Below are positions 45,031 through 54,863 of a stretch of DNA of 64,000 bases, piece by piece. The translations under genes were made by a program, and so were the position numbers. The notes under the pieces were generated by a model, which ran no database searches, was not told the DNA's origin, and saw only the letters and a program-made list of their open reading frames with translations. The stretch lies in contig NZ_JAMZDZ010000001.1 in assembly GCF_024172085.1 (NCBI RefSeq), forward strand, positions 5,332,001-5,396,000, given 5' to 3'. How positions within the stretch are numbered: position 1 is the stretch's first letter; each line of letters begins with the position of its first letter. The stretch comes from Hamadaea flava. GTDB lineage: Bacteria > Actinomycetota > Actinomycetes > Mycobacteriales > Micromonosporaceae.

Positions 45031-45954
45031 ATGTTCCGCTACATTGTGCGCCGGCTGCTACAAGGCGTGCTCACCTTCTTCGGCGCCACGTTCATCGTGT
45101 ACAGCCTGATGTTCGCCGGCGGTGGCGACCCCATCCAGGCGCTCGCTGGTGAGAAGCCGGTCACCGCGCAGCAGCGCGCGGCGCTGACCGAGCAGTTCCA
45201 CCTCAACGAGAACTTCTTCACCCGCTATCTGTACTTCCTGAAGGACTTCTTCACGGGGAACCTGACGTCCTACACCGGCCGCAACGTGTTCGAGAACGTC
45301 GGCCAGGCGCTGTCGCTGACGGGCCGCATCGCCCTGATCGCGATCACCTTCACGATCGTCGTCGGCGTCACCCTCGGTATCGTGGCGGCGCTCCGCCGCG
45401 GCGGCATCTTCGACACCACCTCCCTGGTGCTCACCCTCGTCGTGATCGGCATCCCGAGCATCGTGCTGGCGCCGCTGGCCCAGTACCTGTTCGGCATCCA
45501 GTGGAAGATCTTCCCGGTCAACTACACCTTCGAGAAGCCGTTCACCTCGCTGATCCTGCCCGGCCTCGTGCTCGGCGCACTGTCGCTGGCGACGGCGATG
45601 CGGCTGACCCGCGCCTCGTTCTTCGACAACCTCCGCGCCGACTACGTCCGGACCGCCACCTCCAAGGGCCTCACCCGCTTCCGGGTGGTCGGCGTACACG
45701 TGCTGCGGAACTCCCTGATCCCGATCATCACCTTCCTCGGCGTCGAGCTGGGCAACCTGATGGGCGGCGCGATCATCACCGAGGGCGTCTTCAACATCCC
45801 CGGCATCGGCGGTCAGCTCTACAAGGCCATTCACCTGGACGACGGGCCGACCGTCATCACCTTCGTCAGCCTCCTGGTGGTCATCTACATCGTGGCCAAC
45901 CTGGTCGTCGACCTGCTCTACGCCGTACTGGACCCGAGGATCCGCTATGAGTGA
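45031..45954 (+). CDS. oppB: Peptide ABC transporter permease OppB
   Basis: This 307-residue integral membrane protein has about six helices. The first is at 9-30 (YIVRRLLQGVLTFFGATFIVYSLMF), typical of OppB/DppB N-termini, and the EAA loop with ADYVRTATSKGLTRFRVVGVHVLRNSLIPIIT contacts the ATPases. It pairs with OppC to form the peptide channel. The stop overlaps the start of oppC by 8 bases. Confidence 0.94.
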   Translation: MFRYIVRRLLQGVLTFFGATFIVYSLMFAGGGDPIQALAGEKPVTAQQRAALTEQFHLNENFFTRYLYFLKDFFTGNLTSYTGRNVFENVGQALSLTGRIALIAITFTIVVGVTLGIVAALRRGGIFDTTSLVLTLVVIGIPSIVLAPLAQYLFGIQWKIFPVNYTFEKPFTSLILPGLVLGALSLATAMRLTRASFFDNLRADYVRTATSKGLTRFRVVGVHVLRNSLIPIITFLGVELGNLMGGAIITEGVFNIPGIGGQLYKAIHLDDGPTVITFVSLLVVIYIVANLVVDLLYAVLDPRIRYE

Positions 45955-46900
45955 CTTTGAGACCGAGACCGGCAGCGAGCTGAGCACCACCGATCGCAGG
46001 TCCCTGTTCCCCGCCGGCGCCGAGCAGCCGGCCGAGATCACCAAGGTCCGCAGCGCGGCCGCCGACGCGTGGCACGAGCTGCGCCGGAACGCCGTGTTCT
46101 GGGTCGGGACGGTGATCGCGCTGATCGTGCTGGTGATGGCCATCTGGCCGTCGCTGTTCACCAACGCGGACCCCAACTACTGCGTCGGCTCCCGCCAGAT
46201 GCAGGGCCCGTCCGGCGCGGCCATCTTCGGCTACAACTTCCAGGGTTGCGACGTCTGGGCACACGCCGTCTACGGCGCCCGCAACTCGCTGCTCATCGGA
46301 GCCGGTGCGGCCATCCTGGCCGGTCTGCTGGCGATGGTCGTCGGCATGGTCGCCGGGTACTTCGGCGGCTGGATCGACGCGGCGGTCTCCCGCATCATCG
46401 ACGTCGCCCTGGCGATCCCGCTGATCCTGGCCGCGATCGTGCTGATGAAGAACCTGCCGAACGACGACCAGAACCTCCGGCTCTTCGCCCTCATCGCCAT
46501 CCTGGGCGTCTTCGGCTGGACCACCGCCGCCCGAGTCGTCCGCTCCTCGGTGATCAGCGCCAAGCAGCAGGACTACGTCGCCGCGGCGCGGATGCTGGGC
46601 GCGGGCAACGGCCGGATCATGTGGCGGCACATCATGCCGAACGTGCTGGCGCCGTTCCTGGTGATCATCACGATCGCGCTCGGGTCGTTCATCGCCGCCG
46701 AGGCGACGCTGTCCTTCCTGGGTGTCGGGCTCCAATCGCCCAGCATCTCGTGGGGTCTGGACATCTCCGACGCCCGCGTGCACATGCGTGAGGACGCCAC
46801 GCCGCTGATCGTGCCGTCGGTGTTCCTGGCCCTGACCGTGCTGGCCTTCATCATGCTGGGCGACGCCATCCGCGAAGCCTTCGACCCGAAGATGCGGTGA
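45947..46900 (+). CDS. oppC: Peptide ABC transporter permease OppC
   Basis: The 317 residues have a cytoplasmic N-terminus of about 45 residues, then six membrane helices. The EAA loop is QQDYVAAARMLGAGNGRIMWRHIMPNVLAPFLVI. A soluble loop of about 40 residues (DPNYCVGSRQMQGPSG) follows helix 1, as in DppC proteins. It is the second half of the channel with OppB and starts inside the end of oppB. Confidence 0.94.
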   Translation: MSDFETETGSELSTTDRRSLFPAGAEQPAEITKVRSAAADAWHELRRNAVFWVGTVIALIVLVMAIWPSLFTNADPNYCVGSRQMQGPSGAAIFGYNFQGCDVWAHAVYGARNSLLIGAGAAILAGLLAMVVGMVAGYFGGWIDAAVSRIIDVALAIPLILAAIVLMKNLPNDDQNLRLFALIAILGVFGWTTAARVVRSSVISAKQQDYVAAARMLGAGNGRIMWRHIMPNVLAPFLVIITIALGSFIAAEATLSFLGVGLQSPSISWGLDISDARVHMREDATPLIVPSVFLALTVLAFIMLGDAIREAFDPKMR

Positions 46901-46905
46901 GGCGA

Positions 46906-47895
46906 ATGAGTGAGCACCTCCTCGAAGTAGACAACCTCTTCATCGAGTTCCACACGCGAGATGGCGTATCCAAGGTCATCAACGGCGTGTCCTACCACCT
47001 GAACCCGGGTGAGACGCTGGCCGTGCTCGGTGAGTCGGGCTCCGGCAAGTCGGTGACGGCCCAGGCCATCATGGGCATCCTCGACATGCCGCCGGGGAAG
47101 ATCACCAAGGGTCGCATCCTCTACCGGGGCCGGGACCTGCTGACCATGTCCAAGGAGGAGCGCCGCAAGACTCGGGGCGAGGAGATCTCGATGGTCTTCC
47201 AGGACGCCCTGTCCTCGCTCAACCCGGTCTTCACCGTCGGCAGCCAGATCTCGGAGACCCTGCGCAAGCGCAAGGGCATGTCCAAGGCGGACGCGATGAA
47301 CCGCGCCGTCGAGCTGATGGACCAGGTCAAGATCCCGGCGGCCAAGGCGCGGGTGAAGGACTACCCGCACCAGTTCTCCGGCGGCATGCGGCAGCGCGTG
47401 ATGATCGCGATGTCGCTGGCGATGGACCCGAAGGTGCTCATCGCCGACGAGCCGACGACGGCGCTGGACGTCACCGTGCAGGCCCAGATCATGGACCTGC
47501 TGGCCGAGCTGCGCCGGGACCTCAACATGGCGATGATCCTGATCACCCACGACCTGGGTGTCGTCGCCGACGTGGCGGACCGCATCGCGGTCATGTACGC
47601 CGGCCGCATCGTCGAGCACGCGGACGTCCACGCGCTCTACAAGAACCCGGCCCACCCGTACACCAAGGGGCTGCTGGAATCGATCCCGCGGCTGGACGCC
47701 AAGGGCACCGAACTGGCCACCATCAAGGGCCTGCCGCCGAACCTGCTGCGCCCGCCGTCCGGCTGCGCGTTCCACCCGCGCTGCAAGTACGCGCAGGACA
47801 TCTGCGTGACGAACACGCCGCCGCTGCTCGACCTCGGCGGAGGTCGGACCAGCGCCTGCCATTTCGCGAAGGAGCTGCTCGATGGCCGAATCTGA
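46906..47895 (+). CDS. oppD: Peptide ABC transporter ATPase OppD
   Basis: The 329-residue ATPase has Walker [13 protein letters not shown], signature [17 protein letters not shown], Walker [13 protein letters not shown] and the H-loop ITHDLG. The C-terminal oligopeptide-transporter segment has [15 protein letters not shown] with clustered cysteines that bind an iron-sulfur centre in some homologues. The ATG at 46906 is preferred over a GTG at 46897 that overlaps oppC. It works with OppF. Confidence 0.94.
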   Translation: MSEHLLEVDNLFIEFHTRDGVSKVINGVSYHLNPGETLAVLGESGSGKSVTAQAIMGILDMPPGKITKGRILYRGRDLLTMSKEERRKTRGEEISMVFQDALSSLNPVFTVGSQISETLRKRKGMSKADAMNRAVELMDQVKIPAAKARVKDYPHQFSGGMRQRVMIAMSLAMDPKVLIADEPTTALDVTVQAQIMDLLAELRRDLNMAMILITHDLGVVADVADRIAVMYAGRIVEHADVHALYKNPAHPYTKGLLESIPRLDAKGTELATIKGLPPNLLRPPSGCAFHPRCKYAQDICVTNTPPLLDLGGGRTSACHFAKELLDGRI

Positions 47896-48892
47896 GACCA
47901 TCCTCCAGGTCGAGAACCTGGTCAAGCACTTCCCGATCCGGCAGGGCATCCTCTTCAAGTCCAAGGTCGGCGAGGTCAAGGCGGTCGACGGGGTCTCCTT
48001 CGAGCTGAAGCGCGGGGAGACGCTGGGCATCGTCGGCGAGTCCGGCTGTGGCAAGTCGACGCTGGCCAAGCTGCTGATGCGGCTGGAGACGCCGACCGCC
48101 GGGCGGGCCAAGCTCAACGGCCGTGACATCTACAAGATGGGCGGCTCGGAGCTGCGCCGGCTGCGCCGCAACGTGCAGATGGTCATGCAGGACCCGTACA
48201 CCTCGCTGAACCCCCGGATGACCGTCGGCGACATCATCGGCGAGCCGTACGAGATCCACCCGGAGGCCGCGCCCAAGGGCGACCGGCAGCGCCGGGTGCG
48301 GGAGCTGCTGGACCTGGTCGGGCTGAACCCGGAGCACATCAACCGCTACCCGCACCAGTTCTCCGGCGGCCAGCGTCAGCGCATCGGCATCGCCCGCGCG
48401 CTCGCGCTGCGACCCGAGGTCATCGTCTGCGACGAGCCCGTCTCGGCCCTCGACGTGTCGATCCAGGCCCAGGTCATCAACCTGCTGGAGAAGCTGCAGG
48501 ACGAGTTCGGCCTGTCGTACATCTTCATCGCCCACGACCTGTCCGTGGTCCGTCACATCTCCGACCGGGTCGGCGTGATGTACCTCGGCAAGATCGTCGA
48601 GCTGGGCACTGAGGACGAGATCTACGCGCGGCCCACCCACCCGTACACCCAGGCCCTGCTCTCCGCCGTGCCGGTGCCCGACCCCGAGGCCCGCGCCCAT
48701 CGCGAGGTCATCCGACTGGAGGGCGACGTGCCGTCGCCGGCCAATCCGCCGTCCGGGTGCCGGTTCCGCACGCGCTGCTGGAAGGCCCAGGAGAAGTGCG
48801 CCGTGGAGGAGCCGCTGCTCGTGCTCCGCCCGGCCGCGGACCCCCACCCGTCCGCCTGCCACTTCGCCGAACAGCGGCACGTGGTCGCTTAA
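47882..48892 (+). CDS. oppF: Peptide ABC transporter ATPase OppF
   Basis: This 336-residue ATPase has Walker [13 protein letters not shown], signature [17 protein letters not shown], Walker [15 protein letters not shown] and H-loop IAHDLS, with the C-terminal [14 protein letters not shown] cysteine cluster. The N-terminus has the OppF-specific [24 protein letters not shown]. It overlaps oppD by 14 bases and ends the operon at a strong hairpin. Confidence 0.95.
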   Translation: MAESETILQVENLVKHFPIRQGILFKSKVGEVKAVDGVSFELKRGETLGIVGESGCGKSTLAKLLMRLETPTAGRAKLNGRDIYKMGGSELRRLRRNVQMVMQDPYTSLNPRMTVGDIIGEPYEIHPEAAPKGDRQRRVRELLDLVGLNPEHINRYPHQFSGGQRQRIGIARALALRPEVIVCDEPVSALDVSIQAQVINLLEKLQDEFGLSYIFIAHDLSVVRHISDRVGVMYLGKIVELGTEDEIYARPTHPYTQALLSAVPVPDPEARAHREVIRLEGDVPSPANPPSGCRFRTRCWKAQEKCAVEEPLLVLRPAADPHPSACHFAEQRHVVA

Positions 48893-48907
48893 CTTCAGGT
48901 TGTACGC

Positions 48908-48943
48908 CGAAAGGGCCGCCCCGGTTTCGGGACGGCCCTTTCG
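48908..48943 (+). terminator. Terminator of the opp operon
   Basis: A 16-bp stem with one mismatch (48908-48923 with 48928-48943) and a GTTT loop, 15 bases after the oppF stop. Confidence 0.85.
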
Positions 48944-48967
48944 CAGTTCACTCGACTATCAGTGCTC

Positions 48968-49027
48968 AGTGCCAGCTGAGCTGCTGCTTCTGGCACTAGT
49001 GCCAGCTGAGCTGCTGCTTCTGGCACT
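48968..49027. repeat. Perfect 30-bp tandem duplication, each unit a hairpin, after purH
   Basis: Units 48968-48997 and 48998-49027 are identical. Each begins AGTGCCAG and ends CTGGCACT, so each can fold on itself with an 8-bp stem. The pair lies 11 bases after the purH stop on the minus strand and probably terminates purNH transcription, duplicated for efficiency or by slippage. Confidence 0.85.
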
Positions 49028-49038
49028 GAGACTGCGTC

Positions 49039-50652
49039 TCAATGCCAGAAGTGCCGGCTGCCGGTGAAGTACATCGTGATGCCGGCCTTCTGCGCGGCCT
49101 CGATGACCTGGTCGTCCCGGATCGACCCGCCGGGCTGGACGACGGCGGTCACCCCGGCCTCGATCAGGATCTCCAGCCCGTCCGGGAACGGGAAGTACGC
49201 GTCCGACGCGGCGACCGCGCCCGGCGTACGCTCGACGCCTTCCTCGCCCAGGGTGTTGGCCCGGGAGACGGCCAGCCGGGCGGAGTCCAGCCGGTTGACC
49301 TGGCCCATGCCGATGCCGACGGCCGCGCCGCCCTTGGCGATGAGGATCGCGTTGCTCTTGGCGAACTTGCAGGCGCCCCACGCGAACTCGAGGTCGTCGA
49401 GCTGCTCCGCGGTCGCCGGCTCGCCGGAGACCAGCCGCCAGTTGTCCACATAGTCGCCGTCGGCCTGCAACAGGTCCCGCGTCTGGGCCAGGAAGCCGCC
49501 GGAGATCTGCTTCAGCTCCACGCCCTGCGGCTGCCAGGCCGGGGCGACGAGCGTACGCAGATTCTTCTTCGCGGTGAGGACGGCGAGCGCGTCGTCGGTG
49601 TAGCCGGGGGCCACGATGACCTCGGTGAAGACCCCGTCCAGCTGGCGGGCCATCTCCTCGGTCACGACGGTGTTGGCCGCGATGACCCCGCCGTACGCCG
49701 AGACCGGGTCGCACGCGTGCGCCTTGCGATGCGCGTCGGCGACTGACTCCAGCGAGATGGCGATGCCGCACGGATTGTTGTGCTTGACGATCGCGACGCA
49801 GGCCACGCCCTCGTAGGTGTTGCACGCGGCCCAGGCGGCGTCGGCGTCCACGTAGTTGTTGTAGGACATCTCCTTGCCGCCGAGCTGCTGCGCCCGGGCC
49901 AGCCCGGCCGCGCCCCACGGGTCGATGTAGAGCGCCGCGGCCTGGTGCGGGTTCTCGCCGTACCGCAGGTTGGCCACGCGCCAGCCGGCGATGCCGCCGA
50001 ACTCCGGCCAGCTGTTGGCACCCGGGGCGGTCGGCTCCAGCTCGACCAGGTTGGCCCCGGTCCACTGGGCGATCGCCAGGTCGTAGTCGGCGATCTCGGC
50101 GAACGCGCGGGCGGCCATGGCCCGCCGCTCGGTGAGCGAGAAGCCGCCGAGCTTCAGCGCGGCGTGGATGACCGTGTAGTCCTGCGGCGCGACGACGACC
50201 GCGACGCTGTTGTGGTTCTTCGCGGCCGCGCGGACCATCGCCGGCCCGCCGATGTCGATGTTCTCGACGCACTCCTCCAGCGACGCGCCGGAGGCCACCG
50301 TCTTCTGGAACGGGTAGAGGTTCGAGACCAGCAGGTCGAACGGCTCGATACCCAGCTTCTCCAGCTCGGCGACGTGCTCGGGGTTGGTGGTGTCGGCCAG
50401 CAGCCCGGCGTGGACGTTCGGGTGCAGGGTCTTGACCCGGCCGCCCAGCGCCTCCCCGAACCCGGTGAGGTCCTCGACCCGGTGGACCGGCGGACCCACG
50501 GTCTCCAGGAAGGCAGCGGTGGAACTGGTCGCGAAGATCTCCACGCCCGCCTGGCGCAGCGCCTTCACGAGGCCCTCCAGCCCCGACTTGTCCGTGACGC
50601 TGATCAGCGCCCGCTTGATCGGCTTACGCTCGGCGGCGGCCTCGATGGTCAC
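49039..50652 (-). CDS. purH: Bifunctional AICAR transformylase / IMP cyclohydrolase
   Basis: PurH catalyses the last two steps of IMP synthesis. The 537 residues have the N-terminal cyclohydrolase ([37 protein letters not shown]) and the C-terminal transformylase with VKHNNPCG and [12 protein letters not shown]. The start is GTG 50652, which overlaps the purN stop (GTGA); an in-frame ATG at 50685 lies inside purN and would add residues absent from the family. Formyl-THF comes from folD nearby. Confidence 0.96.
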   Translation of the reverse strand: MTIEAAAERKPIKRALISVTDKSGLEGLVKALRQAGVEIFATSSTAAFLETVGPPVHRVEDLTGFGEALGGRVKTLHPNVHAGLLADTTNPEHVAELEKLGIEPFDLLVSNLYPFQKTVASGASLEECVENIDIGGPAMVRAAAKNHNSVAVVVAPQDYTVIHAALKLGGFSLTERRAMAARAFAEIADYDLAIAQWTGANLVELEPTAPGANSWPEFGGIAGWRVANLRYGENPHQAAALYIDPWGAAGLARAQQLGGKEMSYNNYVDADAAWAACNTYEGVACVAIVKHNNPCGIAISLESVADAHRKAHACDPVSAYGGVIAANTVVTEEMARQLDGVFTEVIVAPGYTDDALAVLTAKKNLRTLVAPAWQPQGVELKQISGGFLAQTRDLLQADGDYVDNWRLVSGEPATAEQLDDLEFAWGACKFAKSNAILIAKGGAAVGIGMGQVNRLDSARLAVSRANTLGEEGVERTPGAVAASDAYFPFPDGLEILIEAGVTAVVQPGGSIRDDQVIEAAQKAGITMYFTGSRHFWH

Positions 50653-51305
50653 CCGACTGTCACCTTTCGTCCAGAGATGGTCCAACCGTTGCGGGCCATG
50701 CGCCCGACGTACTCCACGAGCTGTGCCCGCTCGGCTTCCTTGATCCGCTCGGTGAGCGTCTCCTCGGTGTCGTCGTCGAGGACGGGCACCGCCACCTGCG
50801 CGATGATCTGCCCGGTGTCCACACCGTCGTCGACGACGAACAACGTGGCGCCGGAGACCTTCACGCCGTACGCCAGGGCGTCGCGCGGGCCGTGGATGCC
50901 CGGGAACGACGGCAGCAGCGCGTTGTGCGTGTTGATGTAACGGCCGCCGAACTCCGTGAGGAACGCCTTGCCGACGAGTTTCAGGAAGCCGGCACTGATC
51001 ACCAGGTCCGGCTCGTACGCCCGGACGGACTGGGTGAGCGCCTGATCCCAGGCGACCCGGTCGGCATGATCGGCGACCTTGTGCACGAAGGCCGGTACGC
51101 CGGCCGTGGCGGCCCGATCGAGCCCGGCGATGCCGTCCCGGTCCGCTCCGACGGCCACGACCTCAGCCCCGTACGCCGGATCGGCGCACGCGTCGAGGAG
51201 CGCCTGGAGATTGGAGCCCGAACCGGAGATCAGCACCACGAGCCGACTGCGCTCCTGGCGGCTCGGCGCGAGCGCCTCCCCGGCGCGGGGGCTGCGAGTG
51301 GTCAC
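50649..51305 (-). CDS. purN: Phosphoribosylglycinamide formyltransferase PurN
   Basis: PurN transfers a formyl group to GAR in purine synthesis. The 218 residues include [30 protein letters not shown], the catalytic Asn-His-Asp set in [21 protein letters not shown], and [14 protein letters not shown] chose GTG 51305 because a TAGGGT -10 box ends 7 bases upstream; TTG 51311 would lie in that box's downstream edge. It overlaps purH, forming a purN-purH operon as in Streptomyces. Confidence 0.94.
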   Translation of the reverse strand: MTTRSPRAGEALAPSRQERSRLVVLISGSGSNLQALLDACADPAYGAEVVAVGADRDGIAGLDRAATAGVPAFVHKVADHADRVAWDQALTQSVRAYEPDLVISAGFLKLVGKAFLTEFGGRYINTHNALLPSFPGIHGPRDALAYGVKVSGATLFVVDDGVDTGQIIAQVAVPVLDDDTEETLTERIKEAERAQLVEYVGRMARNGWTISGRKVTVG

Positions 51306-51311
51306 CGGCAA

Positions 51312-51317
51312 ACCCTA
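51312..51317 (-). promoter_or_regulatory. -10 box of the leaderless purN-purH transcript
   Basis: TAGGGT (minus strand) ends exactly 7 bases before the GTG at 51305, which decides the purN start. Confidence 0.55.
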
Positions 51318-51418
51318 TCCGGCCCGGTATCTGCGATTTCGCGGACCCAGGTCGATGAAGTGCCCTATGTTGGGCAAAACACCACAAAGTTAGCTAAGAC
51401 CGCCAGGAGGAGGTTGCC

Positions 51419-52069
51419 GTGACCTCACCGGACACACCGGAGCCGGAGCGCACAACCGGTACCCCCGACACGCCCGACACTCCGACGGGTGCGGGCGCCC
51501 ACGAGGCTTCGTGGGCCGTGCCGCCCGCCGCGCCCGAACCGGTCGCCGCGCCGGATCCAGTGGGGCAGTCGAGCACGCCGGACATCCCCCCGCCGCCTCC
51601 ACCGGCACCGCAGACGACGCCGTCGGCCGGCGGTTACGGCCAGCCGCAGGGCGGTTACGGCCAGCCGCAGGGCGGCTATGGCCAGGGTCAGCCGCAGGGC
51701 GGCTACGCGACGCCCGGCCAGCCCACGTACGCCCCGCCGGCGTCTCCGCCCCCGGGCGATCCGAACTCGATGATGAACCGGATGGGCGGCCCGAACAACA
51801 TCCTGGGCTGGCTCGCCCTGATCTTCGGCATCATCGGCACCGGCTGCTGTTGCTGCTGGTTCCTGGACGGCGCGCCGTTCCTGGGCGGCATCCCGGCCGT
51901 GGTCCTGGGCATCCTGCATCTGCAACGGGTCAAGCAGCACCGCGCCAGCATGAAATGGCTCGGCTGGGTGGGCATCGTGCTCGGTGTCATCGCGCTTCTC
52001 GGCGCGCTGTGCAATTTCACCACCCATTGGAATGACAACCTGCACGACCAGGTCGTCGACAACTACTGA
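51419..52069 (+). CDS. DUF4190-like membrane protein with proline-rich repeat N-terminus
   Basis: The 216 residues start with about 110 residues of Pro/Thr/Gly-rich sequence including three GGYGQPQ-type repeats, then two membrane helices. The first has a run of cysteines (GTGCCCCWFL), and a basic loop (HLQRVKQHRASMKW) joins them. The layout matches DUF4190 proteins: a low-complexity cytoplasmic tail and a small two-helix core. The GTG at 51419 has AGGAGG upstream. Three related proteins lie at 52239, 54008 and 54299. The function is unknown. Confidence 0.75.
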   Translation: MTSPDTPEPERTTGTPDTPDTPTGAGAHEASWAVPPAAPEPVAAPDPVGQSSTPDIPPPPPPAPQTTPSAGGYGQPQGGYGQPQGGYGQGQPQGGYATPGQPTYAPPASPPPGDPNSMMNRMGGPNNILGWLALIFGIIGTGCCCCWFLDGAPFLGGIPAVVLGILHLQRVKQHRASMKWLGWVGIVLGVIALLGALCNFTTHWNDNLHDQVVDNY

Positions 52070-52238
52070 GCGAGTGGCCAGGGGCGGCCGGGGATTCGTC
52101 CGATCTCCGGTCGCCCTGCCGTGTTTTCACAGCAGCCCCACAGATTTACTTGTCAAACAGGGGTCACAACTGTTGCAGGACATGATTACAATCCCGCGTG
52201 CCCCATTGATGGGGCTGACAAGCTAAGGAGAACCCCTT

Positions 52239-52475
52239 ATGACCCAGCCCGTCGTTCCGCAGCCGGCTGCTCCGGCCGGTAAGGACAACACCACCCTCTT
52301 CGGTGTGCTCGGCATCGTCTTCGCGCTCTGCTGCGCGCCGATCGGTGTCATCTTCGGTGTGTTGTCGCACATCCAGGCGAACAAGAACGGCAAGCCGGCC
52401 ACTCTCGCGATCGTGGCCTACGTGATCGCCGCGCTGAACCTCATCGCCGGCATCATCATCAACGTGAACCGCTGA
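52239..52475 (+). CDS. Small two-helix DUF4190-like membrane protein
   Basis: This 78-residue protein has a short Pro-rich start, then NTTLFGVLGIVFALCCAPIG (helix 1 with a Cys-Cys pair), a short basic loop (SHIQANKNGKPA) and helix 2. It is the minimal form of the family represented four times between 51419 and 54853. The ATG has AAGGAG upstream. It stands alone before a hairpin. The function is unknown. Confidence 0.75.
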   Translation: MTQPVVPQPAAPAGKDNTTLFGVLGIVFALCCAPIGVIFGVLSHIQANKNGKPATLAIVAYVIAALNLIAGIIINVNR

Positions 52476-52488
52476 TCGCGTACCTGAG

Positions 52489-52519
52489 ACAGCGGGCGGC
52501 CCTGGAGGTCGCCCGCTGT
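52489..52519. terminator. Stem-loop between the small membrane gene and the PerM-like gene
   Basis: ACAGCGGGCG (52489-52498) pairs with CGCCCGCTGT (52510-52519), with three further pairs inside. It serves two convergent genes. Confidence 0.8.
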
Positions 52520-52521
52520 TC

Positions 52522-53892
52522 CTATTCCGCCGCGGTGCGTCGGCGGGCTTCGTAGAGCGGGCGCGTCCCGAGCGCACCGATGAGGCAGCCCAGGGCGGTC
52601 ACCCCCGAGCCCATCAAGGCCACGCTGAGCGGCACCGGTCCGACCTGGCCGACCGCGGTGGTCAGTCGCCCGCTCGCGACGGCCGCGGCGAGCCCCAGCA
52701 CCAGCCCGGCCACCGGACCGGCGAGGATCGAGCCGGTCAGCAGGTGCCCCCACCGCACCTCCGGAATGACCCCGTCGCGCGGGCGCAACCGCCGCCGGGT
52801 CAGCAGCCAGCCCGCCGCGATGCCGGCCAATAGCGGCAATCCCAGCACGGCGTTCGCCAGCCCGCCGAGGGCGCTCTCCGGCATCGCCGCGAACGCGGGC
52901 AGCGCCGGGAGGCGTACGTCGTCGAGACCGACGAAGGAGGCCCGCACCACGCCGGCCGGTCCGAAGGCGAACCCGGGTCCGAGCAGGTAGGCGGCCGCCC
53001 ACACGGCCATGTTCGGGGCCAGCGCCAGGCTTACCAGGGTCACGCCGGCCTGCCCGGTCACATCCGTCCGATAGCCCGCGAGGATCGCGTTCGCGTCGCC
53101 GCCGTGCAGCGCCACCGCCACGCCGGTCACGCCCGCGCCCGCGCCGATCACCAGCAGCGCGGCCACGCCGCCGGTCCGCGTCGCGTCTCGAATCACCTTG
53201 GGTACGCGTCGAGCGACGACCGCGATGGCACCAGTGGCCCGCAGCGCACCGAGTGCGGCGAAGATCGCTCCACTGACGAGGCCGTGCAGGGCCGCGCGCA
53301 GGGGAGCGACCCCGATCGCCCCGGCGTCGACGAACCAGCCGGACAGTCCGGTGAGGACGGCGTACGCCACGCCGAGGAGCAGCCCGATCTGGCCGACCCG
53401 GCGCAGATCCCGGCTGCCGCGCGCGCCGAGCGCCCGAGTCGTGTGCACCCCGGCCCGGAAGAGCCGCCAGCACGCCAGCGCGCCGAGCGCCAGCGGCGCC
53501 AGGGTCAGCGTCCCGAGGTCGGTCCGAAGTGGCACACCGAGACTGAGCAGCCAGCCCGCCAGCCCCACCCGTACACTCGTCGCCGTGCTCACGGGCTGAT
53601 TCGCGGCGAGCAGCGCACCGGCGGTCAGCAGGGTAACGGGCAGCACCGCCGTCAACGCCGCGAGCAGGGCGTTCACCACGGTTGCCGCCATCGCCCGAGG
53701 CCACGGCAACGGGCGTACGCGTCGCGTCGTCGCCATCGCCGCGCGACCGCGCGCGCTCTGCCGGGGAACCCGGATCTCGTCGGCATCGGACGGCCCGGCC
53801 GGCTGGTGGAGATCGAACGCGACGGTCTCCCGCAGCGACAGGTGCCTCGCCTCCGCCGCCGCCAGCGTCTCTTCGTCCGGGGTGCCTGCCAT
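52522..53892 (-). CDS. DUF6350 / PerM-like integral membrane protein
   Basis: This 456-residue protein has about 50 hydrophilic residues followed by ten or so membrane helices rich in Ala, Leu and Gly. Its size, topology and position next to purN-purH match DUF6350, the family of M. tuberculosis PerM, which supports cell division under acid and Mg-poor conditions. No catalytic motif is visible. I chose ATG 53892 because TAGGTT ends 8 bases upstream; the earlier GTG at 53910 would lie upstream of that box. Confidence 0.78.
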   Translation of the reverse strand: MAGTPDEETLAAAEARHLSLRETVAFDLHQPAGPSDADEIRVPRQSARGRAAMATTRRVRPLPWPRAMAATVVNALLAALTAVLPVTLLTAGALLAANQPVSTATSVRVGLAGWLLSLGVPLRTDLGTLTLAPLALGALACWRLFRAGVHTTRALGARGSRDLRRVGQIGLLLGVAYAVLTGLSGWFVDAGAIGVAPLRAALHGLVSGAIFAALGALRATGAIAVVARRVPKVIRDATRTGGVAALLVIGAGAGVTGVAVALHGGDANAILAGYRTDVTGQAGVTLVSLALAPNMAVWAAAYLLGPGFAFGPAGVVRASFVGLDDVRLPALPAFAAMPESALGGLANAVLGLPLLAGIAAGWLLTRRRLRPRDGVIPEVRWGHLLTGSILAGPVAGLVLGLAAAVASGRLTTAVGQVGPVPLSVALMGSGVTALGCLIGALGTRPLYEARRRTAAE

Positions 53893-53899
53893 CAGCGCC

Positions 53900-53905
53900 A
53901 ACCTA
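53900..53905 (-). promoter_or_regulatory. -10 box of the PerM-like gene
   Basis: TAGGTT (minus strand) ends 8 bases before the ATG at 53892, the leaderless layout seen elsewhere. Confidence 0.5.
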
Positions 53906-54007
53906 ACCACAAGAGCAACTCGATAACCACAAAGTACTCACGCGTCCGCTGTGTCGGCTTTACGCTCTGCTCAAGGTCGATTACTGATCGCAACGAGGGA
54001 GAGCCTG

Positions 54008-54292
54008 GTGACTGGACCGTATGACGCGCCGCAGTCGGTGCCGCCACCCATGCCGGTACAGCCGGCCAGGCGGGACAATTCGACCCTCTTCGGGGTGCTG
54101 GGCATCATCGTCAGCATCTGCTGTGGCGGCGTGGCGGGCGGGATCATCGGCATCATCCTCGGCAAGCTCTCCCGCGATCAGGCCCGCAAAGTCGGCAAGT
54201 CCACGGGTCTCGGCACCACCGCCATGGTCATCGGCGCTGTGGTCACCGTGGCCGCGATCATCTACTGGATCGTCTATCTGGCGAGGAGGTAG
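54008..54292 (+). CDS. Small two-helix DUF4190-like membrane protein
   Basis: This 94-residue protein has a short Pro-rich cytoplasmic segment, then NSTLFGVLGIIVSICCGGVAGG (helix 1, Cys-Cys), a basic loop (KLSRDQARKVGKSTGLG) and helix 2. GTG 54008 has GAGGGAG six bases upstream. It is followed by a close paralogue after 6 bases; the ribosome site of that gene lies in its last codons, so both are one operon. The function is unknown. Confidence 0.75.
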   Translation: MTGPYDAPQSVPPPMPVQPARRDNSTLFGVLGIIVSICCGGVAGGIIGIILGKLSRDQARKVGKSTGLGTTAMVIGAVVTVAAIIYWIVYLARR

Positions 54293-54298
54293 GCAGGC

Positions 54299-54853
54299 AT
54301 GACGGACCAGAACCCGACGCCCTCGCCCTACGAGCCCCCGAGCGGCTCCTCCGGCAGCGGCGGCGACACGGGCGCCACCCCGACCTCCGGCGCGGCCGGC
54401 GGTTACGAACCACCCAGCACCGGTAGCGGGTACGACCCGAACGCTGGTGGGGGAAATCAGGCGCCGACCACCGGCGGTGGATCGATCTACGAGAGTTCGG
54501 CCTACCAGCCACCCGGTACGCCGCCACCGCCGGGCGGATCGCCGTACGGGCAACCGCCGGGCGGGCAGCAGTACCCGCCGCCCTATCAGGCGCCGGTCAC
54601 TCCGGTGGCCCCAGGGAAGAACAACACGATGCTCTTCGGCATCCTGGGCATCGTCCTCGGCGTGGTCTGCTGTGCCCCGCTGGGCATCCTGTTCGGCTGG
54701 CTCTCGATGAACGAGGCCAAGAAGACCAACAGCGACGCCACCCTGGGCAAGGTCGCCTTCTGGCTCGGCATCGCGCTCACCGCGGTCGCCGTGATCGGTG
54801 GTCTCATCGCGCTCTGCGCGGGCGTCTTCAGCAGCAACAACTCGAATTACTAG
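54299..54853 (+). CDS. DUF4190-like membrane protein with long Gly/Pro-rich N-terminus
   Basis: The first 105 of 184 residues are Pro/Gly/Tyr-rich (YEPPS, GQPPGGQQYPPPYQ). Then comes NTMLFGILGIVLGVVCCAPLG (helix 1, Cys-Cys), a loop WLSMNEAKKTNSDATLGK, and helix 2. It is the longest-tailed member of the local family and is co-transcribed with the gene at 54008. GAGGAGG precedes the ATG. The function is unknown. Confidence 0.75.
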   Translation: MTDQNPTPSPYEPPSGSSGSGGDTGATPTSGAAGGYEPPSTGSGYDPNAGGGNQAPTTGGGSIYESSAYQPPGTPPPPGGSPYGQPPGGQQYPPPYQAPVTPVAPGKNNTMLFGILGIVLGVVCCAPLGILFGWLSMNEAKKTNSDATLGKVAFWLGIALTAVAVIGGLIALCAGVFSSNNSNY

Positions 54854-54863
54854 GCGAACGCGA

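Noticed and set aside
50653-50685. Earlier ATG start for purH
   Set aside because: It lies inside purN and adds residues not found in PurH; GTG 50652 gives the GTGA overlap.
51634-51710. Short tandem DNA repeats (GGTTACGGCCAGCCGCAG type)
   Set aside because: They are coding repeats for GGYGQPQ in a proline-rich protein, not an independent repeat element.
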